Source: Progne subis subis (taxonomy: Eukaryota > Chordata > Aves > Passeriformes > Hirundinidae). From it: a DNA stretch of 64,000 nt. Position numbers and translations under genes: made by a program. Where the stretch lies: assembly GCA_022316685.1 (NCBI GenBank), contig JAKJHU010000063.1, positions 248,001 through 312,000 on the forward strand, read 5' to 3'. Positions 33,956 through 45,700 of the stretch are shown in pieces; position 1 is the stretch's first letter, and each line of letters starts with the position of its first letter. Below the pieces are notes generated by a model. It did no database searches and was not told the origin of the DNA. It saw only the letters and a program-made list of their open reading frames with translations.

Positions 33956-36683
33956 CAAATAAACACTCTATTACCAAAGTATCAACAGGAGAGTTTTCTA
34001 ATTCCAGTGAGAAACTGAGGCAAATAAACAGGACATTACACCTTGAGTAAAGTGCTAATACAAAATAAATACTTTAGTATAAATCTATATGTTGGTATTA
34101 GGTAAAAAGATAAAATTTTGGGACTAAAATAAATTTGTGAATGGAATTCTTTGGTCGGCTGGTTCATAATCAGTTCTTTAACTATTAGCTTTTGGGGATC
34201 TGCTGTTCTTGAAGCTGTTTCTGTTGCCCACATGCACACTTACATAGGACTGTCCAAAATGTTCTTCACAGTTTAAAGAAGCCTAAGTGCAGGGCAGCCA
34301 CTGCCTAAGTGGTTATGTGCTGCCCATGCTGACACAACATGGAATGCATTTGCTTTGCAGGTTCTTACAGACACCTTAGAGAGCTGAAACTGGCATCCCT
34401 CCATGTTCAAACTCAGCAAGGTCCATCCATAGCTTTCCTTGTATGTTCTATAAAATCCTCTTTTGGCAATGATCACTTCTTTTGGTAAAGTAGAGAGAAA
34501 CACAGGCGGCTTGTAACCAAAAATACATTGAGCTGATCTATTTTCTAAACATTTCAAAGTAATGGATGCATTCCAAGAATTTTGGCCAGATTATCCACAA
34601 ACAAGCAAACACAGAAAGACAAAATCTTTTTCCTAAGCTAGTTCTTTGCAACTTACACTTCAGTTGGTTCTAGAAATGTGACAACATTGTAAAAGGGGTC
34701 AGAACAACAAAAATAATTGTGAGGGGAAACTTCAAGAAGAGGGAAACAGTGCCTGACTTAGATAAAAGAAAAATGGAAAAGAAGGGGCAAAATTATAGAA
34801 CAAGTTTTTTAAAAGTAGTAAGGGCTACGTATATTGGCATCCCTAAAAGAAATGAAGTAAAACATGCCCAACTAAATCATTATATATCTGGCTAATGTAT
34901 AAGTATTCTTGGATCGCAGTCATGCATAATATCAGGACAAAAGCTAATTTGTTTTTCATATCCTAGATCTCTAACTGGCTGAGAGTTACAGCATTACTGG
35001 AAATTGCTTAGAAATAAACTAAAGAAAGGGGACTATTGAGATAATCTTCCTGCACTGCCAAAATTGTACAGTCAATACTATAATAATAATAATAGTAATA
35101 ATACCCTTTATCCTTGATATTGACATGCTAGGAATATCGAACAACACTGTGTCCAAAAAGCCCACATGCAACACTAATCTGTGAAACCAGGCGTTTGAGG
35201 TGAGCTGTTTTCTAGACACAGGAGAAGATCAGGCTGCCTTGTGTGGCTGGACAAGCGGAGTATTATAACCTGCTCTTGGTAACAGGCTGTCATCAATTAC
35301 CTCTGTCTTGCACGGGTCACCAGGGTCTAGGAAAGTCAAAGCCTGTGCTGTAGGAAACAAGATCTAAACCTTGATCCTGTTATTGATCCTCCCTACATGC
35401 CCTTTCCTGGGAGTGCCTGGTGCCAAGGTAAATACAGTTATTTATGTGACTTCTCTGTGTTAGATCTCGCATGTGGCCTGTCAGGCACACAGGCAGCATC
35501 TCTGGTGCCGTGTTTGCTATTAACTGAGCTTCAGCAGGTTTAACTCAATTGCAGTCATGTCCCAGCTTACGTGCCAGGGAGCCTTCTGTGACTTACAGCG
35601 TAATGCCAATGTGAAGAGGGCTGTAATGGGAGATTGACTTGTAGCAACAGCATACTGACTGAGACAGAGCACAAAAATAAGAGCAGAAGTAAGCAAGATC
35701 GAAGATTAAACTCTAAACACCGGTAGATACTTTTAGAGATTACCAGAGACTGGCCAAAGAGAAGAAATGTGAAACAGACTATAAAAAAGCATCTCTGAGG
35801 TTGTAGGAAAGGAAGTGAAAAGCTATTACACACATGGTGGTCATGTCTGAAAATACAATCCTTGTGACCGAGGAGGTATGAGGGAAGAAAGGAAAGATGA
35901 ACTCCTTGGGTTGTGCCATTTCGCTACAGCCAAAACTGGGGGATTTGAGGGATCTCATAAATTGAACAGGGGACTGAAAAAATCGTTTTAACAGCTTCTG
36001 TAAATAGCAACATTTTTAAATTACAGCTGGGACTTGGCTGTAAAATTCCTATGTCTGAATATGAGCTATACTGTGAGGAAAAGGTTAGTGAATCTAAAAA
36101 GAATAAAAGAAAAGGAAAAATGTGGAGTTCAATGAGAAGAGAAAAATCTTTATATTTACAAGAGATAGATAATGTGGATTTACCAGAAAATTTAGTCATT
36201 CAGTTTCTGTCCACATTCTTGTTGGCACCCTGAGAGCCTTTTAGCCCTGCAAGCCCAAAGATTTGTGCTGGTACTGCTGCAGAGGAGTCAGATCACAGCA
36301 CACCCAGGCCTGCGTGCAGTACAGGAGGAAAAATACCTGCTGCCAATTACACGTGGGACTGAGGCTTTGAGTATTTGGCTCCACACATGGATACCTCAGG
36401 CACAAAGAGATTTTCAGCCTTTGAAAATCGGCCTTCTCTTTAAAAACAGGTACAGAGAGACTTTTAGCCACCGAAAACTGGTGTTTAAAAACCTTAGTAA
36501 TAACAGGAGTTTGAGCAATTCCTCCTGGGAGCTGTTGCATTGACTTCTGTTTCACCTGTATACATGGAGACTATTGCTCTTTTCTGGTGTAGCGGTTTTG
36601 GGGTGGCTAACACAGTCTATATAGTCATAAGAACTCAAGAATTTATGTTAGCTGATAACATGATTTGCAATCAGAGCTTGATT
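33956..36683. other. Unique AT-rich non-coding DNA
   Basis: No gene is recognised. It contains an interrupted (TAA)n microsatellite at about 35079-35104. Minus frames of 94, 88, 91 and 104 codons (34273-34557, 35567-35833, 35924-36199, 36241-36555) are without family resemblance. The last overlaps a plus frame of 92 codons, so neither is favoured. Confidence 0.7.
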
Positions 36684-36775
36684 TATTTTCTAAGAAATTA
36701 AAAGATAGCAAAACAAAAGAGAATTTAAGAAAAAAAAATGTGCAGAGATTGTTCTATTTTCTAAGAAATTAAAAG
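36684..36775. repeat. Direct repeat of 21 bp, period 71 bp
   Basis: A 21-bp word beginning TATTTTCTAAG and ending AAATTAAAAG is present perfectly at 36684-36704 and 36755-36775. The match extends about 12 bp to the left with three mismatches (CAGAGCTTGATT versus CAGAGATTGTTC). This is best explained by a local segmental duplication whose remaining 40 or so bp have diverged. Confidence 0.9.
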
Positions 36776-38149
36776 GCTTGCATGGAAAAAACCCCAGAAT
36801 TTAACAAGAAATGAAAATATGGGATAATTCATTCCCTCCAGGCATTTCACAGTTCTGAACTACAGGTGCTGTGTTTGAGTAGCCTTGGGTGACCTTCAAA
36901 GTCATTGTTTCTGGAAACAAGATCTTTTCACTGACTTGTGTTGCAATGTTTATCCTTGAAAGACACACTAAACTAATATTTTGGAAATAGTTAGCTGGCT
37001 TAAATCTATTTAAATCTGCAAGTTTCTTGTGATACTGGTGAAATTTTTGTCCCATCTGGTTTCTCAGAGATAAGGTCCCCTTTTCTCTCCAGCTGACAAA
37101 CAATCCTCTCCCCATACCTGTCATTGCGTGGCATAACTGTCTAGGAATGAAGCTACAAAACAAAAATAAATCATTGAATTAGTATATTTTTTCCTTATTG
37201 TTTTATGCTATTGTGCTGAAATAGTAATGCATTGTTTTTTATCCATATATCTAATGTTTCCTCTATTTTATTTATTTTGGCATATGTCATCTGTTGCTTC
37301 TGCAACATAAATGTATAAGATCATTGGTAAAATCTGTGTACATTAAGTGAGTCATATGCAGTAATTTTGATATTGAGGCCTGTATTTAAAAATCTAGTCT
37401 CTGAGACTTTATATATATATATGTTGAGAAACAAGCACAGACATTATTCACAGCAAAAGCTATTGGCTTGAAATGTAAATTTTTTAAAAATAAAACTCAT
37501 TTAATGGTGTCTGTCTCTAAGACCCAAGGAGATTTGTGCAGTGGAGTTCTGTAGGGAAAACAGGTAAATTGTGCAATGAGGATAAAAAATAAACTCATGA
37601 AAAATGACACAGTTGAGCTGTGTCATATTTTGTACAACTTGCAATCCGTCATCCTTGGTTTTAGCATATTCAGAACAGTTTGCTTAACATCTTTTCAGAA
37701 GGGAAGGAAAACTAAGATGTTGACGTAGTTGGTGAAATATTCACGTAAAGATACAAAAAGTAGGGACCAAAGCAGTTACAGGCTGCAGCCTGTTTTTATG
37801 TTCTCATGTTCACTCACAGAATTAAGGCCTTCACTTAGTCCTGTATTTCCTGTACTCATGTGGTCTATTTTTCTTTTCTTGTTCAAAATGAACATTTATC
37901 TATGCAAATATAAGGTAAATAAATGTTAGATCAGTAAAATGTTAGATCCTGTTACTTTCAGCGAAATAATCTTATTGTCTAACAAAATTTAATTATTTAT
38001 TAATCTATCAGGCTGCAATTAGTATCTGTTTTAGTATCTGGCAGCAGAAAACGAAGGAGAAGCTCAGATGGACTGTGAGTTAAATATTTTGAAATCATGC
38101 GTTTGGAAAGAATGAAACAATGGAACCCTGAGCAGAGTATGCTACATAC
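36776..38149. other. Unique non-coding DNA with small repeats
   Basis: No gene is recognised. A 120-codon minus frame (36801-37163) has no domain. Present are a (TA)6 microsatellite (about 37411-37422), the hairpin at 37604-37626 listed separately, and AAATGTTAGATC repeated at 37921-37932 and 37937-37948. Confidence 0.7.
37604..37626. other. Perfect 9-bp inverted repeat (hairpin)
   Basis: ATGACACAG (37604-37612) and CTGTGTCAT (37618-37626) are perfectly complementary around a 5-nt loop TTGAG. Pairing can continue for a few A-T and wobble pairs through a one-base bulge. It is too short for a typical microRNA precursor, and no flanking transcription signal is seen. Confidence 0.6.
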
Positions 38150-38197
38150 CTGCCAAAAGGGCCCAAACTGTGCTTTCTTGTGGGAAATATCAAATAT
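38150..38197 (-). other. Exon-like interval on the minus strand, 48 nt
   Basis: Read on the minus strand, a pyrimidine-rich acceptor (TGCCTCCTGCTTTCATTAATACAG-like, starting at 38198) is followed by 48 nt and then GGCAG|GTATGT, a good donor. Two frames are open; the phase-0 frame reads IFDISHKKAQFGPFWQ. It begins in phase 0, matching the phase-0 end of the interval at 41593-41656 upstream on the same strand. No family is recognised and pseudo-exons are common, so this is a candidate only. Confidence 0.2.
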
Positions 38198-38264
38198 CTG
38201 TATTAATGAAAGCAGGAGGCAAAGATTTAGACATTCAGACTACACATAAGAACATTCTCTCTCC

Positions 38265-38301
38265 TTTTTTTTTTTTTCTTTTTTTTTTTTTTCTTTTTTT
38301 T
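38265..38301. repeat. T-rich pyrimidine tract
   Basis: Three long T runs separated by single C residues, ending TTTTAG. It resembles an extended splice-acceptor tract on the plus strand, but is more simply a T-rich microsatellite. Confidence 0.9.
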
Positions 38302-41300
38302 AGGAAGAAGAAAGCATACAATAGCTATTGATGGGCAGAAACACGTGTGCCTTCCCAAAATACCTCATAAATACACAGAAAACACTTCATCATTATCAGA
38401 ATAATGATAAGTACTGGCATGGTCATTGCTATATTTTACAGACAATCAATGAGTGCTTTAGAAACCCTTAGGGACTGAAAGGAAAGCAAAATGCAAGTTC
38501 TCATTCCTATTGAGCTAGTTTTGCTTCAACAAAGATAAAGTTCACAACAGCCATATGGTTTTCCAGTGTTTTGTTTTCTCAGTTCTCTGCCAACTTCATT
38601 TGTCAAAGAAATGTCAAATATACAAACCAAAAGCCACAAAATCTTTGACCTAAGGAAAGTGTAAACCAATTTCAGAAAACAATTTAGAACATAAAATTTT
38701 GCAGATTTTTGTCCAAGTCCTTTTTTAGCAGCTATGTATGAAAACATTTTAGTTTTTCATTGAGCAGTGCTTCTTGTTAGCTGTACTACAACATTGTCGT
38801 ACAAGTCAGAATAAGGTACAAATTCAAAGCAGAAGAGCAAAGATAATTAACAGTGAACAGTATCCTTTCTGGCTAATAAAGAAAATAATAGCTGACAGAC
38901 TACACGAAAATGTTAGAAAAAAATCCATAAATCAAGGATGTTAATTGTTATTTCCACCACTTGTTAAGATGAAAGATGACACTATGTAGGCATTTTCTCA
39001 GCGTGATCTCTCATAAACAGATGTCCAATGCCTTGGGTAAACCTGTACAAACTGAGAAGTATCTACTGACTGCATCATTAGTCTTCTTCTGATTTCAAGC
39101 CAGGGAAGCTGGAGAACAAATTAGTCAACTGATCCTTGCCAAAGTCAAGTTTTATTAAGGAAAAGCATTTGTTGCAGGGTAGAAAGGAATGCTGTGTTTA
39201 TGCTGAAATTTATATAACAAAGTCCTAGTGAAAAGATAATTTTTTAATTTCACATTTGAGTAATTAATTGCAAACTTTACATCCTTCTTCCTTTGTCCAA
39301 TTTATGATGTACATTCATCATTCTTCTAAAGGATGTACTCTTAATTCGTTAAAAAATATGAACATGCTTGAGGATATAACACTTGACATTCAAGTAAAAT
39401 ACCACATTTTCTCAGTGTCATTATTCACATGTACTCCATTCAGCACTGCTTCCCTGCCTTTTCTACACCTAATAGAAGTAGTGAAGTGAATCACCAGGTC
39501 ACCCATATGTGAGTTGTCAGCTCTAATAAGCCTGTAGGTAGCAGCAAGCAACAAAACCACTTCTGATTTTTCAAGGCAACATTACCTGGAAAGGGAATGA
39601 TGCAGATCCTGATGGTTTTTTCTCTTAAAAATATATGTAGAATTAGTATGTTTTACAGTATGTTTTATTTTCAATGAAGCTAATTTTTTTTTTTTTTTTT
39701 GCAATATTTGAAAAGTGACATTTAAATATCAGTAAGAAAAAAAAATAATTTTTAGGGGTATACCAGTCTGAAAAGTGGGGATGATAGAATGAAATCAAGA
39801 AAAGAACATTTCACACTTATACCAGGAAAAAATTTTTGGTTGGCAGTGAGTGATTAGCTCATGGAAAAATACTACAAAAGCTTTAATGGAAAATGGGCAT
39901 TTGAATCTCTTATCTGTATATTTCTGATAAAAATATGATCTTGAAAATTGCATTCAAAATGGATTACATAAACTTGGCATTTCTTACCATCTCCTGCTAT
40001 CTATACATTTGTGCTTTCTTTGTGGGAAAGCAAACAACAATAAATTGTCAGAAACTAATTATCAAGAAAGTAAGTGGACTTAAGAGAAAAATTTACAGTC
40101 ATATTGAAAACAAGTTCAAAATAAGGCTGGTTATTGTTTTATCGTCAGTGCTTAGCTCTTCGTATTAAATGAGACAACATATATAAATTAGAGACTCAAA
40201 AAACATTTTTGTACAGAAAACCCTGAGAATTTATCTCAGAAAAAATTCCTTATTGCAAATGACGCCAAGGTGCAAGTGAGCAGATCTGTCCCTTTAGTAG
40301 AACTGCAGCACCTTTTCACCGCTGCTTCAGAAATTAAACTAAATAGGAGCTGGGGGTACCTACAGAGATCTGACCTTAATGGCTCTTATAAGTGCTTGTC
40401 TATTACAGTACAGCCTGAATAAAATCAGAGCAGACCCAGGAATGCAGCCCTTTAATAATAGCTGTCCTCATGATGCACAAAGAGGAAGGGAAGTTTCCTG
40501 CTCCTGTTGAGTGCAGTAGGAATTTGGCCAGAGATTTCAGGCACAGCAGGCTGGTGCTGTAGGGCTCCAGGAAGAGGGAGCACTCGCTGCACAGGCAGCT
40601 CAGAGCCTCTTCACTCATCCCCTGCGCTCCCACCCCAGAGCCTGCTCCTTGGGGGCCGCTCCAGCATCTCCTCCTGCCCCAAAATTCGTCTATTTTCCCA
40701 CCCCACTGCTACTCCATACATTGCTTTGCACTGGAGGTAGCACTACAGTAAGAAAGCTCAGTGCACGCAACAGTACTAAATATTATACTGAACTATGAAG
40801 TCTATTTATCTTGCCAGTGTTAGTGTTTCAGAGGTATTCTGATTTCTCCAAAGTTCCTTCCTAAAATTGTCAACATCATAAATATTGACGGTGCATGTTA
40901 ATGTTTAGCTGCAGGTTTGATTAACAATCTCCCTAGCTTTGAGTAGACAGCATAGTAGCTGTCAATATTTGTCTGCCAAAGTCTGATAATTAAAAATAAC
41001 ATTAAAAAATTAATTAGAAAAAATGAATGCTCAGTATTAATAGAAAATAAAAGTACTGTTTGTTTCCATCCCTTTGTCCTATTTCACACTGCATAGTAAC
41101 CAATTAATATTAATTGTATAAAAAGATCAAATATCTTCCTGGAAGATATTCCTTTTTTGGAATATTCAGTATGATTTTGAAATTGCTATTGAAATTTACG
41201 TTCAAGGAGATACAAGTAAAACATGAGAAAGCTATGGAAGCATGTCATCTCGAGTGTTTTACCAGTGGCATTTAAAAATGCATATTTTTTGTAGTCTTCA

Positions 41301-41456
41301 TCACATCTGGTCATTAATTTGAATGCATCCATCAAATATTGAGTATGATGTGATAAATCTTAAAGAAAGATACACAGAGCTGCCATGACATTAGTATGTC
41401 TTTGGTTAATATAGTCAAGGTGAAGCACCACTAGAAACTTTTATCTACCACCAGAC
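38302..41456. other. Unique AT-rich non-coding DNA
   Basis: No gene is recognised. A T17 tract lies at about 39686-39702. 40500-40740 is GC-richer and open on both strands (77 and 76 codons) without a family. On the minus strand a good donor-like CTTACC near 39986-39991 with an acceptor about 30 nt upstream illustrates how frequent pseudo-exon signals are here. Confidence 0.7.
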
Positions 41457-41509
41457 TTTTTTTTCTTTTTTTTTTTCTTTTTTCTTTTTTTCTCTTTTTT
41501 TCTTTTTTT
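41457..41509. repeat. 53-bp T-rich pyrimidine tract
   Basis: Almost pure T with regularly interspersed C. On the minus strand it reads as a poly-purine tract, and yields a chance Lys/Arg-rich tail in the frame that crosses it. Confidence 0.95.
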
Positions 41510-41592
41510 GTGGTATAAAACCTTACTCCTTTTAAGTTACATTTTCTTCCAAAACCAAGTAATAAGTGTAGACAATTTGAACCTAAGCTTAC

Positions 41593-41656
41593 CTGAATTT
41601 GTGAATACAATTTGTCTACAGAAGCTGTAACTCTATGCATTATGGCTCGATAAGTT
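41593..41656 (-). other. Exon-like interval on the minus strand, 64 nt
   Basis: On the minus strand the interval follows GGTTATTGCATTTTAG (acceptor) and ends ATTCAG|GTAAGC, a near-ideal donor. One nucleotide completes an incoming codon, then 21 codons follow, starting TYRAIMHR and ending DKLYSQIQ, and the exon closes in phase 0. The peptide is balanced (Arg, Lys, Asp, Gln, aliphatics) and helix-like, more protein-like than most frames in the window, but I do not recognise the protein. The next exon-like interval downstream on this strand (38150-38197) begins in phase 0. Chance remains the leading alternative. Confidence 0.25.
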
Positions 41657-42650
41657 CTAAAATGCAATAACCAGATATACTATAAGTATAACCTAGCATA
41701 AAATGTGCTAAAATTTGCCATCAGAGGAAATATTTCAAAGGATCTTGAGAATCTGAATGTTTGCTAAATACAAAAACCTACAGATTGCCAAAGGGAGATT
41801 GAGATATAAAAATGCTCACATACAAAGAATTTCTTTAGCATTTTAGTTATTACTGTTATTATTATCTGCAGACTTGGATGCTTCCTGCTTCTATCTCAAT
41901 TACGTTTTTCAAAGTGTTAGAAAATAATTATTTCAAATTAAGCTGCATATTGCTGAATGAACAGGAGTTGAATCAACAGCACATTTAGATAGAGATATAA
42001 ATTTAGTAATTCCAAATTTTATATTATTCTAACTTCCCAATCAGAACTATGCTTGAGGGTGTCTTCTGAAAATATTACCCTCCCAAGTGAAATGGGAATG
42101 TCTGATGCCAAAAAAACTGCACACGGTATTGCAAGGAGAGCTTGAATGTTTAATTTTGTATGCAAGTTCTCAGTGTACATGAAAGTACCTGGTTACCATG
42201 GCTCTGGGCAGCACAGCAAACCTCTCAGCACGGCACTGTGCTGGAAATTACTCTCCCAGTAATTTTATTAAATATTTAACTTCAGAAAAACTTAACAGAG
42301 GCCCCACAACCCTCATTTTCCAGGGATTTCCCCGCGTGTTTGTAAACACTGGTGGCATGTATGGGACCAGGCATTCAGCCACAGAACCCAAAAGAGAAAT
42401 AAATCTCCTGCCCTCCCCAGTGACTGAACCGTCAGAGACACTGGGGTGTCTCTGTCTGTTGGGATGAGTGTGCTGAGTCTGACAAATCCACCTGAGGAAC
42501 TCCAACCTCAGTCTGGCCATCGCCTTTCTGGGGAGGGGTTTAATTGCAATTCTAGGCATTAAATTGTTTGAATGGAAGGAAGATGGCTGAGACTCCTTTC
42601 TCTATCTCTTTCTGCCTCAGTTGTGTAGTCTGGAAAAGTCTTTTGGAGGG
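41657..42650. other. Unique non-coding DNA
   Basis: No gene is recognised. 42190-42540 is GC-richer and open on both strands (89 codons plus, 103 codons minus), typical of a GC-rich patch rather than coding sequence. Confidence 0.7.
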
Positions 42651-42671
42651 TTTTTTTTGTTTGTTTTTTTG

Positions 42672-42702
<31 letters not shown>

Positions 42703-42703
42703 T
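42651..42703. repeat. (GTTTT)n microsatellite
   Basis: Six perfect GTTTT units (42671-42700) are flanked on both sides by T runs with single G residues, making 53 bp of simple sequence. Confidence 0.97.
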
Positions 42704-45700
42704 AATGCTAATATTAAAAATGTTAATATTATCAGAGAAAGGACATTGATTATAGTTCAGTGATACAGATGTTTGCTTCAGCTGGAGAAAGCTGAGGTTA
42801 AATCATTAGGTTTATGGGCATGTTCCTCTTAAGCAGATTTATTATACACCTTTTTTCATGAACCATAGGTAAGACATAGCTAATTATATCAGAAGTGTCT
42901 GCCATATGTTAAGAACAGTTTAAATGTCCCCAGTTCCAAAAAGCAATATAGAAGCTGTAGCTTTTGTGTCATGCTACAGTAGGGGAAAGTTGAAGAAAAA
43001 GTACAAAAAAAAATAATTTTGAAACCCCAGGAAAACAGAAGGCATTAGGTAGAAGAATCTGAAAGTTACGGGTGTGCAAATCTTGTAAACTCGCCCACGT
43101 TCCCCCTTATTGCTTACAAAGCTGGGAGGAACATATGACAGCTGCTTAGAGGCAGGGTGGAAAATGATGAGTCGGGGAGAAAAGAAAAGGAAGTAGTAAA
43201 AGACATTCTCAAAGTACCTACTGAAATGCGGAGGAGTCTGTCATCTGGCACCCATCAGGATATAAACCCTGGAACAGACACAAATAAATCCCAGAGGGAA
43301 GCTATCAATACTTCAAAGACACCAAAGTTCACAGTTAGCTAGCAGTAGGCAAACCTCAAAAGTTTATCATAACAGCAATATGAAATATACTTCCCATGAA
43401 TGAACAGTCCCAAGACTTAACTCTTTTTCTGCTGCTTCTTAGAATGGTTAATTTGTTCTTAGTTAGTATTTGATGAAAACCTTGTGCTAATAAACTTTAA
43501 CCTATGTGATATCCATGAAACATTCATTATTTCCTATTTTCCACTCAAACCGCATGCTTTTATTTTTGCTTCCCAGTTGGACAAGTAAAATATTCAGCAA
43601 AAAAAATCCTATCACTACAGCAAACGCTTAGAAATTTTGGTTTTTTGTAAACGCTTATCTCTTTGTGAGAGATATACAGGTATTAATATAGAACAGCAGT
43701 TCTTCAGCCATTTATGCAAACAGACTCTTAATAGTCCAGATGTTCATGAATAGTAAATAAAAAGCAGCAAAACCATGAATGAATGGAGCAGCTGCTCAGA
43801 ATGCTGAAGACTGTTTGCAAACACCATTTTGAAGTATGCAATCAGCCCTGGTTCAGAGGGAAAACTTGGATAACCAACAAAAAGTTTGAATAAGCAACTG
43901 AACATGTCCACAATATTATCTGGTCTGTACAAACTTTGAAACTATGTAGCTGAAATACAACTTTGCTGTGCTTTTATGATAATTTCTTTCTCCCAAATGG
44001 ATCAAAGCTAGAGCAAGAGGAATGCTAACATATCTGTGTTGACGTGTCTCTGTGAGGGTGCAGAGCTCCTCAGCCACATGCACATATCAGCATGAGTGCC
44101 TTACTTTGAGGTGTTTTAGGTGTGCAGGTCCTAAATTTCTAATTAATGAACCATCAGCTGTCAGAAACCGAGATCAGGATATTCCACCTGCTCCTCTCTT
44201 CTAAAAATCTTAAAAATAAGGGGTTTACAGATTCGATGAGTGGAAATAAATAGAATTTGCCCTTTTAATTGCCAGGATGAAGGCTGGCCATAGAGCCTGC
44301 TCTTGTGGCTGCTCCAGGATCACGTCCTGCCTGGAGGAAGCCAGGACCAGCTGCGTGTGCCCACAGGTGCTGCTGGGATTGTGCTCGTCTTGAAACCCCA
44401 GGGCAGATTCTTCTCCTGTGCCTGTCTGTCCCCAGCAGGGAGATTGCAAGGATGATCTGGAAACATGGGCTATACTTTCTGTCTTTCCAAATTTGCTATT
44501 CTTTTCATTTTAGTGTGAGTACAAGCTGACAAACAACTGCTCCAGCCCAATTCAGTGGAATTTTTCAACTTTCCTGTTCCAAATCCATTGCTGCTGGATG
44601 AAGCATGTGATATGTTCCATTTTCAAAATCCTAAGAGTTGAGCCTTTGCAGAGAGTTGCATATTGAAAGAGTCATGCTAACACCTGGGACTGTCTGATGT
44701 TGAGTACTTTTCTTGTTTGCTTGTGTGCCAGGTCCAACTTCCTGTGCCTGGGAAGCTTGTAGGAATAAGCAGGAAAGAATGGACAGTGAAAAGTGGCAAG
44801 GAGACCACTGAGAAAAGCAAGGTGCAGGCATTTAGCTGGCCTCAGAGCTGATAGAAAAAATAAAACCCCTCTTAAAGACCCAGTGGGGATTTAGCAGAAC
44901 TTGTTACAACCCAGCAAGATAGTCTAAGATGCTGAATGAGAAACAGTGTCAGGGATGTGCCGAGTAAACCACATTAGGGCAAAGAATTTTTTTCAGCACA
45001 GGCTTTTATCTTAATTTACCACACCCCTTTTTTTTTTTTTTCCTTTTCTGTGTTATAATAAATAAAGACTGGGCTCTCAGAATTTAAAGGCCTTGTTGTG
45101 TTCTTGCTGTTCTTACTGTTAGGAAGAGATACAGCAAGATGCACCCAAAATCTCTGAATAGCCATCTGGTCAATGCTGTCTGGCCTATTTATCCATCAAA
45201 ATTATCTCAGTGCTGGTTCTAAACTGAGCACCTGCAAACCACAGCAGATAATGAATTTCCTCTCTTCACTTCCTTTATAACCCATCTGCAGGATTGTGCT
45301 CTGCTGCTGTTGGAACAACTGATATTAACAAACTGATGGTTCAGATATTTTGAAAGAAAGAAATTTCAGAAAGTAAATTTTGGAATGAAGAGTAACAAAA
45401 TTAGCAAAAAGAATACTGGATGATTGATATTATTTTTCATGAATAATTTCTGAAATGCTCCCTTTTTCATCAATTATTTGTTTAAAATATTGGGAGCAAC
45501 AGTAATGCAAGGAAAAACAACAAAAAAGCTTCTTTGTGTATGCACAAACAAGCTGGTTTCAACAATCAAGTATCAGAAATTGAAGATGGGAGATGTTGAG
45601 AAGATGAGCCCAACTGTTTTGATTGCACACAGGCCGTACATAACAGAATTTTTTATCTCCAAACAGCAAACAATTTTATGGGTTTTGTTCAAATTCTGTT

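Noticed and set aside
38265..38301. Long T/C tract ending TTTTAG as a splice acceptor
   Set aside because: The tract is a simple T-rich repeat, and the following sequence has no donor at a sensible distance in an open frame.
39986..40030. 30-nt minus-strand exon-like interval
   Set aside because: Good splice words but no supporting coding character; kept only as an example of pseudo-exon background.
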